A DNA stretch of 64,000 nucleotides, taken from NCBI GenBank assembly GCA_017460625.1, contig JAFUAT010000013.1:1-64000 (forward strand), written 5' to 3'. Of this stretch, positions 1 through 9,746 are shown piece by piece. The translations under genes were made by a program, and so were the position numbers. The notes under the pieces are model-generated. The model worked only from the letters and a program-made list of their open reading frames with translations. It had not been told where the DNA came from and ran no database searches. Numbering within the stretch: the first letter of the stretch is position 1; every line of letters begins with the position of its first letter. Source of the DNA: Candidatus Saccharimonadota bacterium. Lineage in GTDB: Bacteria > Patescibacteriota > Saccharimonadia > Saccharimonadales > Saccharimonadaceae.

Positions 1-1
1 A

Positions 2-397
2 AAAGAAAAAGAAACAGAAAAAGAGACAGAGACAGAGCCAAATAAAGAAGGCTATAGTACGGAGAAAGAAAAAATAGAACAATATACTGGAGAAAGTCCA
101 AATAAAGCAGACGAATTAACTGGGTTGGTTACTTATGCAGGTGTAAGTGGAGAAAAATTGATTGTTAGACTGAATATTGATCAATTCCTTTCGACCGGGT
201 CTTGTAGTCTAACTATAAGTAAGGATGACAATGTTTATTTTTCACAATCTAGCGCTATAATTGAATCGGTGACGACTTCTACTTGTGATGGATTTGAAAT
301 TCCTGTGTCAAATTTTCCTAGTGGCAATTTGCGGATAGTAGTTTTGCTAGAGTCTGGTGGTAAAAGTGGTAAAATAGAGGGAGAAGTAAGATTGTGA
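2..397 (+). CDS. C-terminal end of an unknown, probably surface-exposed protein (5' truncated by window edge)
   Basis: The reading frame is open from the left edge to the TGA at 395-397, so this is the last ~131 codons of a longer gene. The first ~20 visible residues are a Glu/Lys/Thr linker (KEKETEKETETE), followed by a ~90-residue domain with alternating hydrophobic residues and two spaced cysteines (GSCSL, TSTCDG) that looks like a beta-sandwich. A TTG at 125 could be mistaken for the start, but the frame continues upstream with the same low-complexity linker. The stop overlaps the start of the next gene, so the two are translationally coupled. No family recognised; a wall-spanning stalk plus a small domain is an inference. 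Confidence 0.6.
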   Translation, partial: KEKETEKETETEPNKEGYSTEKEKIEQYTGESPNKADELTGLVTYAGVSGEKLIVRLNIDQFLSTGSCSLTISKDDNVYFSQSSAIIESVTTSTCDGFEIPVSNFPSGNLRIVVLLESGGKSGKIEGEVRL

Positions 398-2559
398 TGA
401 AAGCCGGAAAAACAAGAAGAAGGGATTATCGTAAATTGGCGTTTTTGGGGCTTGCCATTTTTGTGGCAGTATTTTTATTTGCTTTTCTGGCGCAAAAGAC
501 GGGGAAGCTAGAAAATGAGACGAGTGCAGCGAATCTGGCCGAGTTTAAGCCAGGTTATATTATATCTGATTTTCAAATAACTGATTACAATTCAATGAGT
601 GAGGCAGATATTCAGCATTGGCTTAATACGATGAACTCTTGTCCAAATACGGCATATAATCCAGGCCTTGTTGGTCATCAATGGCATTACGAATACGGAC
701 ATTACATTTGTCTTTCTCAGGAAAGATTTGGGGATCGAGATGGAGAAATCGGTTTTCAATACAAAGAAACGGCGGCGCATATTATTTGGCAGGCGGCACA
801 GGATTACAAAATAAACCCAAAGGTTTTGTTGGTTTTATTGCAAAAAGAGACAGGGCTAATTACAGATCCGATCCCGAATGATTGGGACTATCGGAGAGCG
901 ACTGGATATGGGTGTCCGGATACCGCAGCCTGTTCCGAGAAGTATTATGGGTTTAAAAATCAAGTAAGGAATGCTGCGTATTTGTTTAGGATTGTGATGG
1001 ACGGAAATTCTTCATTCTATCCGATTGGAAACAATAATGTGCGTTTTAGTCCAAATCCGGCTTGTGGTAGCTCGGTAGTATATATAGAGAATTTGGCGAC
1101 ATCAGCTTTGTATAGATATACACCTTATCAGCCTAATGCTGGAGCTTTGGCAGCCGGGTATGGTACGGCTCCATGCGGGGCTTATGGAAATCGAAATTTC
1201 TTTTTGTATTATCAGGATTGGTTTGGTGGGATTACAGATGGAGTATTAAAAATACCCGAGACGTCGTATGTAGTAGATGGGGAATATGTCTTAGTGTCGG
1301 CACTTAGGGAAAATGCTGTAATCGATGTGACTTGGGGGAGCACTGCAAATGGCGCTAACGTTCAATTGTACACTAGTAATAATACTGGGGCGCAAAGATG
1401 GAAGATTGAGAGCGATGGGGAAGGGTCTTATAGTATAATAAATGCGGCTAGTGGTAAAGCTCTAGATGTGGTTGGTGGTGGGATATGGAATGGTACAAAT
1501 GTACAAATTTATCATCATAATGATTCTTGTGCGCAAAAGTGGAAGATTGTCAGAAACACGGATACTACATATTCGATCTATTCGGTGTGTTCTGGTAGAG
1601 TTTTGGATGTAAAGAACGGTAGTAGCTATGATGGAGCCAATGTCCAAATTTACCAGCCAAATGGCACATATGCTCAGAAGTGGAAGTTGGTCCCAGCACG
1701 GGCTATAGATGATGGGGAATATGTAATAAATTCAAAAGCGTTAAGTACTAAGGCGATTGACATTGTTGGTGGGGTAAAATCTGCTAAAAATGGTACCAAT
1801 GTTCAAGTTTACGAGGCGAACGAGACAGAGGCTCAATCGTGGAAAATAACTTATGGCGATGATGGGTATTATACGATTTTAAATTTGTCGTCTGGCAAAG
1901 TGTTAGATGTAGCGGGAGCAGGAATGTCTGATGGCGCTAACGTTCAGCTTTATGAGACAAATAAAACTTGCGCACAGAAATGGATAATTGCAAAGGCTGA
2001 AAGTGGATATAAAATTATTTCAGCTTGTTCTGGTTTGGTGCTTGATATAAATAATGGAAATCTAATAATAGGTAACGATATTGCTAAGAGTACTCAAGAA
2101 TGGACATTTTCTTTTGCTAGGGTGATTAGAGATGGGGAATATGTGATTAATTCTGCGTTAGGGAACAACTTGGTATTGGACGTTACTGGTGCATCTCTAA
2201 AAGATAGTGCTAATATTCAGGTTTATACAAACAATGGTACACCGGCACAAAAATGGCAAATTATAAAAAATGAAGGCGAAGAAACCTATATGATTAAGAA
2301 TTTAAATAGTGGTAAGGTTCTGGATGTGGTGGCTGGCGGGGTATATGACACTACAAATGTCCAAACATATTCGGCTAATGGTACTTGTGCGCAAAAGTGG
2401 AATATCGAAAAAAATGACGATAAGACATATAGCCTTTATTCTGCGTGTTCTGGTAAGGCGCTTGATGTAGCTGGCGGTAAGGCTTACCCTAGTAACAATG
2501 TGCAAATATACACATCAAATGGTACTGATGCTCAAAAATGGCAGATGACAGCTAATTAG
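397..2559 (+). CDS. Membrane-anchored putative cell-wall hydrolase with three ricin-type beta-trefoil lectin domains
   Basis: 720 residues from ATG 397 (an alternative GTG lies one codon upstream). One N-terminal membrane anchor (about residues 14-33) precedes an ectodomain of ~250 residues. This contains a lysozyme/transglycosylase-like helix pair with the motif LLQKETGL (Glu ~151, candidate catalytic acid) and several cysteines. From ~305 to the end there are nine repeats ending in QxW-type motifs (AQRW, AQKW, AQSW, TQEW), as expected for three ricin-B-type trefoils of three subdomains each. Such lectin tails bind carbohydrate. Inference: a wall-remodelling enzyme on the cell surface or for host adhesion. 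The ATG overlaps the upstream stop (TGATG). Lectin part confident; catalytic activity less so. Confidence 0.75.
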   Translation: MKAGKTRRRDYRKLAFLGLAIFVAVFLFAFLAQKTGKLENETSAANLAEFKPGYIISDFQITDYNSMSEADIQHWLNTMNSCPNTAYNPGLVGHQWHYEYGHYICLSQERFGDRDGEIGFQYKETAAHIIWQAAQDYKINPKVLLVLLQKETGLITDPIPNDWDYRRATGYGCPDTAACSEKYYGFKNQVRNAAYLFRIVMDGNSSFYPIGNNNVRFSPNPACGSSVVYIENLATSALYRYTPYQPNAGALAAGYGTAPCGAYGNRNFFLYYQDWFGGITDGVLKIPETSYVVDGEYVLVSALRENAVIDVTWGSTANGANVQLYTSNNTGAQRWKIESDGEGSYSIINAASGKALDVVGGGIWNGTNVQIYHHNDSCAQKWKIVRNTDTTYSIYSVCSGRVLDVKNGSSYDGANVQIYQPNGTYAQKWKLVPARAIDDGEYVINSKALSTKAIDIVGGVKSAKNGTNVQVYEANETEAQSWKITYGDDGYYTILNLSSGKVLDVAGAGMSDGANVQLYETNKTCAQKWIIAKAESGYKIISACSGLVLDINNGNLIIGNDIAKSTQEWTFSFARVIRDGEYVINSALGNNLVLDVTGASLKDSANIQVYTNNGTPAQKWQIIKNEGEETYMIKNLNSGKVLDVVAGGVYDTTNVQTYSANGTCAQKWNIEKNDDKTYSLYSACSGKALDVAGGKAYPSNNVQIYTSNGTDAQKWQMTAN

Positions 2560-2566
2560 AAAAATA

Positions 2567-2577
2567 TGTGTTATAAT
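2567..2577 (+). promoter_or_regulatory. Extended -10 promoter TGTGTTATAAT
   Basis: The box TGTGTTATAAT lies 10 bases before the ATG at 2588, in the 28-base gap after the wall-hydrolase gene. It matches the window-wide TGTGNTATAAT pattern. No good -35 is visible at 17 bases, and the leader would be only a few bases long. Confidence 0.6.
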
Positions 2578-2587
2578 TGGTAGTAAG

Positions 2588-4546
2588 ATGAAAAAGAGGT
2601 TTTTTATGGGGTGTAGTAAATTTTTAGATTGGATAAAAAAGGGGATAAATTTTTGTATTAAGTGGCGGTATTTAGTGGCACTGCTTGTTTTTATCTTTTG
2701 TGTAGTTTTTAAAATACACGGGTCGTCCATAAACGAATACAATAAAATGTTGGGCAATTATGATAAATATGCTTCGGAAACGCTGATCTTGGGTGATAGC
2801 AGAATGATTCGAAGTGACGAATGGGTGGTCCATACGCCTTATTATGTCTCACAGTCGTATAATGACTATGACAAAACTAGTCACATGATGAGTTTAGAAG
2901 GTCAAGATATGATTGTGGGATATAATGCCCCAGTGATGGATGTTACTTTAATAGCTAAACCGTTTACCTGGGGGTATGTGTTGTTAGGTAATGAATATGG
3001 GCTTTCGTGGTATTGGTGTTCGAAGTTAATTCTTTTAGTCTTAGTTAGCTTTGAGCTTTGTATGATTGTCACAAAGAAGAATAAAAAAGTTTCACTACTT
3101 GGGGCAATTATGATAGCATTTGCACCGGCAGTTCAATGGTGGTTCGTTCCACATATGGTAGATGTGTTTTTCTGGGGGATGGCGGTATTCGTTTTAGCTT
3201 ACCGCTTCTTTACTTCGGTCAAATGGTTTAGGGTATTATATATGTTCTTGTTGCCTTTGGCGGTGACTACTTTCGTCTTGGCCTTGTTCCCATCGTTACA
3301 GATATCGGTGGGGCTTACTATGCTAGCATTATTTATCGCGTGTATGATTCGTGATAAAAAAGAAATTACTTTCAAGAAGAAAGATATTTGGAGAATCGTA
3401 TTGATGGCAGCGATAGCATTTGGTATGATTGGGTATACGGTATTGACGAGTAAAGAGGCTATCAAAGCGCTTTACAATACGGTTTACCCTGGGAAAAGGG
3501 TCAGCTTAGGTGGTGGGGATGGTTTGAAAGTTTTGTTTACGGATTTGACGACCTTTATGTTGCCATTTAGGGATATTACGTATTCTAATAATTGCGAAGT
3601 GAGTAATTTCATACATTTTGCTCCGATTTTCTTGATGCTTTATCCAGTAATTTGGAAGAAAATGAAGCGTAATAAAAATATGATAGTTGGGAATACACTT
3701 TTGGTTTGTATAATTGTGATGGCTGTTTTTATGATGATAGGCTTTCCAGAATTATTAGCCAAGTTGACTTTCTTTTCATATATTAATAGAATGTGGATTG
3801 CCTACGGATTGGTTGCTACGATATTTACAGTGTGGGGAATTAGTATGATCTGGGAAAAACAGATTTTTTCGAAAAAACAAATTTTTGGAGTACTCTTAAT
3901 CTACGCTTTTCTGTATATTTGCTTTGTGGGAAGCAACGAATTAAGCTATGCTGGTTGGAAATACTATCTAGTTGCTATTTCTGGGTTAGTACTACTTTCA
4001 TACTTAATGCTTAGTGGTCATCAAAAGACATTTATAATTGGCACTTCGATCTTGGTCTTAGCGGCTGGGGCTACCGTAAATCCATTATCTAGGGGAATGG
4101 GAGCGTTGTTCGATCATCCATTAGGCCAAAAAATTAATGAGCTTTCTAAAGATGACAATGAAGCTTATTGGCTGTCAACCGGTAGCGATATTAGGGTACT
4201 CTCTTCGTTTGGGATAGCTAATGGTGGGAAATTCTTGAATGCGGTAAACTTTTATCCGGATTATGGCAAATGGAAATTGATTGATCCCGAAGGCGAGAAC
4301 GATGCTGTGTATAATAGGTATGCACATATGAATATCGAGATAGTCGAAGATAAAACACGGTTTGAGCCATCAACTACATTGGCAGATCTATTTACACTTT
4401 ATATTAGTTGTGATGATCTAGCTAAATGGCCAGTAAAATATCTATTGTCCGACAAGAAGATGACGGTTTGCAAAAAAGATTTCAAGGAAATTTATAAAGA
4501 TTCAGAGAGCAACTATTATATTTATGAGAGAATAAAAACGCAGTGA
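2588..4546 (+). CDS. Polytopic membrane protein, GT-C-like (DUF7657-like), glycan assembly
   Basis: 652 residues with roughly 10-12 hydrophobic helices; the first is at about 28-44. A short extracytoplasmic loop after helix 1 carries LILGDSRMIRSDEW. The C-terminal ~130 residues are soluble, with tyrosine- and tryptophan-rich stretches. The layout resembles large bacterial membrane proteins of the GT-C fold (DUF7657/YfhO-like) that transfer sugars from polyprenyl-phosphate donors, though no DxD-type motif is decisive. It heads a run of glycosyltransferase genes, and its TGA overlaps the GTG start of the next gene. A role in glycosylating a surface polymer or in lipid-linked sugar transfer is inferred from fold and context. 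Confidence 0.6.
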   Translation: MKKRFFMGCSKFLDWIKKGINFCIKWRYLVALLVFIFCVVFKIHGSSINEYNKMLGNYDKYASETLILGDSRMIRSDEWVVHTPYYVSQSYNDYDKTSHMMSLEGQDMIVGYNAPVMDVTLIAKPFTWGYVLLGNEYGLSWYWCSKLILLVLVSFELCMIVTKKNKKVSLLGAIMIAFAPAVQWWFVPHMVDVFFWGMAVFVLAYRFFTSVKWFRVLYMFLLPLAVTTFVLALFPSLQISVGLTMLALFIACMIRDKKEITFKKKDIWRIVLMAAIAFGMIGYTVLTSKEAIKALYNTVYPGKRVSLGGGDGLKVLFTDLTTFMLPFRDITYSNNCEVSNFIHFAPIFLMLYPVIWKKMKRNKNMIVGNTLLVCIIVMAVFMMIGFPELLAKLTFFSYINRMWIAYGLVATIFTVWGISMIWEKQIFSKKQIFGVLLIYAFLYICFVGSNELSYAGWKYYLVAISGLVLLSYLMLSGHQKTFIIGTSILVLAAGATVNPLSRGMGALFDHPLGQKINELSKDDNEAYWLSTGSDIRVLSSFGIANGGKFLNAVNFYPDYGKWKLIDPEGENDAVYNRYAHMNIEIVEDKTRFEPSTTLADLFTLYISCDDLAKWPVKYLLSDKKMTVCKKDFKEIYKDSESNYYIYERIKTQ

Positions 4547-6369
4547 TAAACTTAAAAGATTTTGGTGTAAATGTTTATAGGGGGTGTAGAAAAATGTGGA
4601 AAGAATATCATTTTTTGGTGCCCCCAAGAGTCTTTAAAAAAAATATGAGATATGCATGGAACATGATTAGGGGGGTAAACGCTTTATGCGCTAGTCCGTT
4701 TGACAAGGTGCAGTATAATAAATGGTTAGAGAGAAACGTTGAGAAAGTTGAATTATTACCTTTAGAATATACACCGTTGATATCAGTTTTGATACCAGTT
4801 TACAATGTAGATGGGAAGTATTTAAAGGAATGCGTCGATTCGGTGCTTGAGCAGTCGTATGAAAAAATCGAGATTTGTATTGTGGATGATGCATCTTCCA
4901 AAAAAGAAACGTTGTCCACATTAAAAGAATATGAGAATAATGAAAGAATAAAAATAAAATATCGTAATAGAAACGGCCATATTTCTAAAGCTACAAATGA
5001 TGCACTTAAGATGGCAAGTGGGGAGTATGTGGCGTTGATGGATAACGATGACGTTTTAGATAAAAATGCGTTATATGAAGTAGCAAAAGCTTTGAATGAA
5101 AATAAAAAGATTGATTTTGTATATACAGATGAAGATAAATTGGATATTGACGGGAAATACTGTGATCCTAATTTTAAGTCGGATTTCGCTCCAGACTCTT
5201 TTTATAGCAGTAATTATATTTCGCATCTTGGAGTATTAAGAAAATCTATAGTGTTGGAAATTGGTGGATTTAGAGAGGGCTTTGAAGGTGCGCAGGATTA
5301 TGATTTGTATTTAAGATTTGTGGAAAAAACTAGTCCTAGTCGGATTTATCATGTTCCGAAAGTTTTATATCATTGGAGAATGATACCTGGGTCTACTGCT
5401 GCAGAGATTTCCAATAAAGGTTACGCTCTAGAGAGAGGGAAAAAGGCGATTGAAGAGTCTTTGGAGCGGCGAGCAATAAAAGGTGAAGTTAAAATAGCAA
5501 AGGACTGTCCATATTATTATATTGAGTATGCGTTGGTGAAGAAACCGAAAGTAAGTATAATAATTCCAACTAGGGATTTGGCAGAAATAACGGAGAAATG
5601 TTTAAAATCGATTTATGATAAGACCACATACAAAAATTACGAAATCATCATTATAAATAATAAAAGTGAAGAAAAAGAGACGTTTGAGCTGTTTGATAGA
5701 TATAAAACTGAACATGATAATTTTAAGGTGATTGATGCAAATTTTGAATTTAACTATGCAAAATTGAACAATCTGGCAGTGAAGGAATGTAGTGGCGAAT
5801 ACATAATACTTTTGAATAATGACACGGAAGTGATTACCCCTAATTGGATAGAGTTGATGCTCGGCTATGCGTCGCTTGGACATGTGGGCGTGGTGGGGGC
5901 CAAGCTATTGTATCCGGATAATACGGTTCAGCATGGCGGGGTGTTACTGGGGATAGGGGTGGCTTCACATGCTTTTGTGGGGGAGTTTAGGGACGCTGTA
6001 GTGTGGGGTGGTAGATTATCTGTACCATATGATTACAGTGCGATGACCGGGGCTTGCATGATGGTGTCTCGTAAAAAATGGCAAGAAGTATGTGGGTTAG
6101 ATGAAAAATTGAAAGTGGCATATAACGATATAGATTTTTGTTTGAAATTGCTTGAGAAAGGGTATTATAATGTGTTTGTTCCGATGGCGGAGTTATATCA
6201 CTACGAATCTAAATCACGTGGGGCGGATACTACACCAGAAAAGAAGGCTCGTTTTGATTGGGAGCAAGATTTTATGTATAAAAAGTGGAATAAGAGGATA
6301 AAAAACGATGAATTTTATAATCCGAATTATTCTAGAAAAATGTGGTATAAATTAGATAAAGGTAAGTAA
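4543..6369 (+). CDS. Tandem-domain family 2 glycosyltransferase
   Basis: 608 residues starting at GTG 4543, which overlaps the previous stop. Two complete GT-A domains are visible. The first (about 77-300) has SVLIPVYNVDGKY, IVDDASS and the metal-binding stretch ALMDNDDVLD. The second (about 330-580) has VSIIIPTRD, LLNNDTEV and a C-terminal SYHYES-like region with a DIDF acceptor-side motif. Dual GT2 proteins of this shape often add consecutive sugars such as rhamnose to O-antigen-like or rhamnan chains. The rmlACBD genes 2 kb downstream make rhamnosyl transfer plausible, but the sugar cannot be read from sequence. Confidence 0.85.
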   Translation: MINLKDFGVNVYRGCRKMWKEYHFLVPPRVFKKNMRYAWNMIRGVNALCASPFDKVQYNKWLERNVEKVELLPLEYTPLISVLIPVYNVDGKYLKECVDSVLEQSYEKIEICIVDDASSKKETLSTLKEYENNERIKIKYRNRNGHISKATNDALKMASGEYVALMDNDDVLDKNALYEVAKALNENKKIDFVYTDEDKLDIDGKYCDPNFKSDFAPDSFYSSNYISHLGVLRKSIVLEIGGFREGFEGAQDYDLYLRFVEKTSPSRIYHVPKVLYHWRMIPGSTAAEISNKGYALERGKKAIEESLERRAIKGEVKIAKDCPYYYIEYALVKKPKVSIIIPTRDLAEITEKCLKSIYDKTTYKNYEIIIINNKSEEKETFELFDRYKTEHDNFKVIDANFEFNYAKLNNLAVKECSGEYIILLNNDTEVITPNWIELMLGYASLGHVGVVGAKLLYPDNTVQHGGVLLGIGVASHAFVGEFRDAVVWGGRLSVPYDYSAMTGACMMVSRKKWQEVCGLDEKLKVAYNDIDFCLKLLEKGYYNVFVPMAELYHYESKSRGADTTPEKKARFDWEQDFMYKKWNKRIKNDEFYNPNYSRKMWYKLDKGK

Positions 6370-6370
6370 A

Positions 6371-7441
6371 GTGGCTAAACCAGAAATAATTCTGTATATA
6401 GTGGAAGATACCGAGTCTGCACAGTTTCGGTATCGAGTGAAAAATGTAGTGGATGCGCTTGAGGCTTCGTCTAAGTGGAAGGCTAAGTGGGTTTTGACGA
6501 GTGATTTTAAGGATACAGACTTAGACGGGATAGATATAGTGGTGGTGCTTCGCCAGAGCGGGAAAGATGGTCAGATTCTGAAAATTATTGAGAACGCTAG
6601 GGCAAAAGGTCTAAAAGTATTATTTGATCTTGATGATTTGATTTTTGACTACAGGGATTTGCCTATTTTAATGCGGGGGACTAATAGCAAAAATATATTT
6701 TATTGGACTGGATACATGTGGGGGATTAGGAGGATTGCAAGGAAAGTAGATGGTTTTATCGCGACAAATGGTTTTTTGGCAAATAAATTAAAACGGAGTT
6801 TTGCTAAACCGTGTGCGATAATTCCAAATTCTTTGAACAAAGAGCAGGTAAAAATTTCAGATGGGCTTGTCAAAGATAAAATCAAGAATAAAAAGACAGG
6901 TTTTTCTATAGGATATTTTAGTGGTTCACCTACGCATAAGAGAGATTTTGAACTAGTAGAGTCTGAAATAGTAAAATTTTTAGATACGCACGATGATGCG
7001 GTTCTAGAAGTGGTTGGGTATATGGAATTTTCTGATAAGATAAAGAAGCTAATAGATAGTGGTAAGTTGCGAGTGGCCGAGCTGATGGATTATTTGGAAT
7101 TACAAAAGACGGTGTCGGAAGTAGACGTAAATATTGCGCCGCTCGTGATAAATGATTTTACTAATTGTAAGTCGGAACTAAAATTCTTTGAAGCGGCTGC
7201 AGTGGAGACGGTGACTATTGCGTCGCCTAGCTATACTTTTAAAAAAGCGATTTCTGATGGTAAAAATGGGTTGTTGGCAAAAACTGGGGAATGGTATAAT
7301 AAGTTAGAGCTTTTGTATGATGATCTAGAAAAGAGGGCAGAAATGGCAAAAGAAGCAAGAAAATACGCTTTGGAAAATTATTATGGTGAAAAATTTTTAA
7401 AGGAAGTAGAGAAGGCTTATGACTCAATCGAAAAAAGCTAA
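6371..7441 (+). CDS. Glycosyltransferase, GT4-like (GT-B fold)
   Basis: 356 residues from GTG 6371, one base after the previous stop. The C-terminal half carries the GT-B donor-site layout: IGYFSGSPTHKRD, a VVGYM strand, and the ELKFFEAAAV...GLLAK region matching the E-x7-E segment of GT4 enzymes. The N-terminal half contains VLFDLDDLIFD, often seen in wall-polysaccharide GT4 proteins. It sits between two GT2 genes and overlaps the next by 23 bases. Substrate unknown. Confidence 0.8.
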   Translation: MAKPEIILYIVEDTESAQFRYRVKNVVDALEASSKWKAKWVLTSDFKDTDLDGIDIVVVLRQSGKDGQILKIIENARAKGLKVLFDLDDLIFDYRDLPILMRGTNSKNIFYWTGYMWGIRRIARKVDGFIATNGFLANKLKRSFAKPCAIIPNSLNKEQVKISDGLVKDKIKNKKTGFSIGYFSGSPTHKRDFELVESEIVKFLDTHDDAVLEVVGYMEFSDKIKKLIDSGKLRVAELMDYLELQKTVSEVDVNIAPLVINDFTNCKSELKFFEAAAVETVTIASPSYTFKKAISDGKNGLLAKTGEWYNKLELLYDDLEKRAEMAKEARKYALENYYGEKFLKEVEKAYDSIEKS

Positions 7442-8279
7442 AAAAATCTCGGTGATTGTGCCGAATTATAATTATGCAAAATATCTAAGACGACGAATTT
7501 TGTCGATTGCCGAGCAGACTTATCCGATTTATGAATTAATCGTACTAGATGATGCCTCTTCTGATAATAGTAAGACGGTGATTAAAAAAATGGTAGCAGA
7601 AGCGGGGCAGATTAAGCCTGAGATGAAAATAAAGATGATTTGGAATAAAAAGAATTCTGGAAAAGCAATTTCTCAGTGGATAAAAGGGGTGAAAGAGGCT
7701 AGTGGAGATTATATTTGGATAGCCGAAGCTGATGATATTGCTAGAAAAGATTTCTTGAAGGAAGTAATGAAAGGTTTTGAAAAACCAGATGTAGTGCTTT
7801 CTTATGCGGAGTCGGCAATTATCAATAAATACGGCGTTTTGATAATGCCAAATTTTCGGAGATCTAGAGATAGGGAAAGAACTGGGCATTTTGCCAAGAG
7901 CTACATACGATCAGGGCGGGATGAGATTGAGAAAATTATGGCAATTAGATGTACGATTCCAAATGTCTCAGCGGCAGTATTTAAAAATACGCCAGATCTA
8001 CTAAAAAGTTTGAAGCAAGCGGAAAAATTTGAACAAGTAGGAGATTGGTATCTCTACACTAAACTATTGGAAAAGGGTAAGATTTTTTATAATCATAAAT
8101 CCTTGAATTTTTTCCGAGTGCACAAGGAGAGTGCTACCAAGAGAGGGGCAGAGCACGTAAAAGAAGTAGCACTGATGCATGAGTATTTTAGGAAAAATTA
8201 CGACCTAGATGATACTATACTGGGGTGGATGGACGCGGAGATGCGGCGAATTCAAGCAAAATATGGTATAATAAAATAA
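7419..8279 (+). CDS. Family 2 glycosyltransferase
   Basis: 286 residues; ATG 7419 lies inside the end of the previous gene, suggesting translational coupling. Family motifs: ISVIVPNYNYAKYL at the N terminus, LDDASSD for nucleotide binding, and IWIAEADDI, where the usual DxD is represented by EADD. The C-terminal helix ends with a basic segment (EMRRIQAKYG). No membrane helix, so cytoplasmic or peripheral. It probably adds one sugar of the glycan built by the surrounding cluster. Confidence 0.82.
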   Translation: MTQSKKAKKISVIVPNYNYAKYLRRRILSIAEQTYPIYELIVLDDASSDNSKTVIKKMVAEAGQIKPEMKIKMIWNKKNSGKAISQWIKGVKEASGDYIWIAEADDIARKDFLKEVMKGFEKPDVVLSYAESAIINKYGVLIMPNFRRSRDRERTGHFAKSYIRSGRDEIEKIMAIRCTIPNVSAAVFKNTPDLLKSLKQAEKFEQVGDWYLYTKLLEKGKIFYNHKSLNFFRVHKESATKRGAEHVKEVALMHEYFRKNYDLDDTILGWMDAEMRRIQAKYGIIK

Positions 8280-8294
8280 ATAATTGGAGTGATT

Positions 8295-9179
8295 ATGAAA
8301 GGAATTATTCTCGCTGGGGGATCGGGTACGCGGCTTTATCCGTTGACTCTAGGAACTTCTAAACAGATGCTTCCGGTGTACGACAAACCGATGATTTATT
8401 ACCCGCTAACTACTTTGATGTTGGCTGGGATTAGAGATATTTTGATTATTTCTACACCTAATGATTTGCCGAATTTTGAGAGGCTTCTTGGGGATGGCTC
8501 TAGTATGGGGGTAAATCTTTCTTATAAAGTACAGCCTTCTCCGGATGGATTGGCCCAGGCATTTATACTTGGTGAAGAATTTATCGCTGGGGAGCCATGT
8601 GCGATGATACTTGGAGATAACATTTTCTATGGTTCTGGTTTTACTGAAACCTTAAAGGCGGCAGTTTCTAATGCTGAAGCGGGGCGAGCTACAGTGTTTG
8701 GTTATTATGTAACTGATCCAGAGAGATTTGGCGTGGTAGAATTTGATGAAAATTGGCATGCAGTGTCAATTGAAGAGAAGCCAGCAGTACCAAAAAGTAA
8801 TTATGCGGTAACCGGACTCTATTTCTATCCGGGCGATGTAGCAGCCAGAGCTTCTCGGGTAGTGCCGTCTGATAGAGGGGAACTTGAAATCACTTCTCTA
8901 AATGAAATGTATTTGAATGATGGGCTTCTAGATGTACAACTATTATCGCGTGGGTTCGCATGGCTTGATACGGGTACGGTGGATTCATTGGCTGATGCAT
9001 CAGATTTTGTGCGGGTAGTACAGAAGAGACAGGGTGTACAAATTGCCGCTCCAGAAGAAATTGCCTTTAAGCATGGTTGGATTTCAGAAGAAAAATTGCT
9101 AGAGGCGGCAAATAAGTATAAGAAAACTGCCTATGGACAGCATCTTTTCAAGGTGTCAGAGAGGAAAATGTACGATTAA
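8295..9179 (+). CDS. rmlA: Glucose-1-phosphate thymidylyltransferase
   Basis: First enzyme of dTDP-L-rhamnose synthesis: dTTP + glucose-1-phosphate to dTDP-glucose. The protein is ~294 residues, the usual size. It begins [17 protein letters not shown] (nucleotidyltransferase signature) and has [11 protein letters not shown] and [13 protein letters not shown] 8295 is preferred over an in-frame GTG two codons earlier because GGAG lies 6 bases before it. A TATAAT at 8267-8272 may give a promoter for the rml block. The stop overlaps rmlC as TAATG. Confidence 0.95.
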   Translation: MKGIILAGGSGTRLYPLTLGTSKQMLPVYDKPMIYYPLTTLMLAGIRDILIISTPNDLPNFERLLGDGSSMGVNLSYKVQPSPDGLAQAFILGEEFIAGEPCAMILGDNIFYGSGFTETLKAAVSNAEAGRATVFGYYVTDPERFGVVEFDENWHAVSIEEKPAVPKSNYAVTGLYFYPGDVAARASRVVPSDRGELEITSLNEMYLNDGLLDVQLLSRGFAWLDTGTVDSLADASDFVRVVQKRQGVQIAAPEEIAFKHGWISEEKLLEAANKYKKTAYGQHLFKVSERKMYD

Positions 9180-9733
9180 TGGGACAGTTTAAATTCAATG
9201 CAGCAGATATTAAGGGGGTGTATGTGGTGGAGCCGACTGTATTTGGCGATGAACGGGGATATTTTATGGAGACTTACTCGGCGGAAGAATTTAAAGAAGC
9301 TGGGCTTGATTATAATTTCGTACAAGATAATCAATCATCTTCGAGAAAAGGAGTGCTGAGGGGTCTACATTTCCAAAAAGAGCATCCACAGGCTAAATTG
9401 GTGCGTGTAATATCAGGTGAAGTATTTGACGTGGCGGTGGATCTTAGAGCAAACTCTGATACTTATGGTAAATGGGTAGGAGTATTGCTTTCGGCTGAGA
9501 ATAAGAAACAGCTGATGATTCCAAGAGGTTTTGCTCATGGATTCTTGGTAGTATCGGACACGGCAGAGTTTGTTTATAAATGTGATGACGTTTATCATCC
9601 TGAGGATGAAGGTGGTATAATGTACGATTCGGCTGGGATTGAATGGCCAGAGATTGATACAGAACTAGTGCTATCAGAAAAGGATTTGAAGCATCCAAAG
9701 CTTAGTGAACTGGATTTTAAATTTAATTTATAA
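9179..9733 (+). CDS. rmlC: dTDP-4-dehydrorhamnose 3,5-epimerase
   Basis: 184-residue cupin enzyme that epimerises C3 and C5 of dTDP-4-keto-6-deoxyglucose. Characteristic stretches are VFGDERGYFMETY, the catalytic-His motif VLRGLHFQ, FDVAVDLR, and the IPRGFAHGF loop. It overlaps the end of rmlA by one base. The gene order A-C-B-D is a normal variant for this pathway. Confidence 0.95.
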   Translation: MGQFKFNAADIKGVYVVEPTVFGDERGYFMETYSAEEFKEAGLDYNFVQDNQSSSRKGVLRGLHFQKEHPQAKLVRVISGEVFDVAVDLRANSDTYGKWVGVLLSAENKKQLMIPRGFAHGFLVVSDTAEFVYKCDDVYHPEDEGGIMYDSAGIEWPEIDTELVLSEKDLKHPKLSELDFKFNL

Positions 9734-9746
9734 TAAAGGAGGTTTG

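Noticed and set aside
1300-2550. Recent tandem DNA duplication in the lectin repeats
   Set aside because: The repeats are clear at protein level, but the DNA copies have diverged widely, so this is an old domain repeat, not a fresh duplication.
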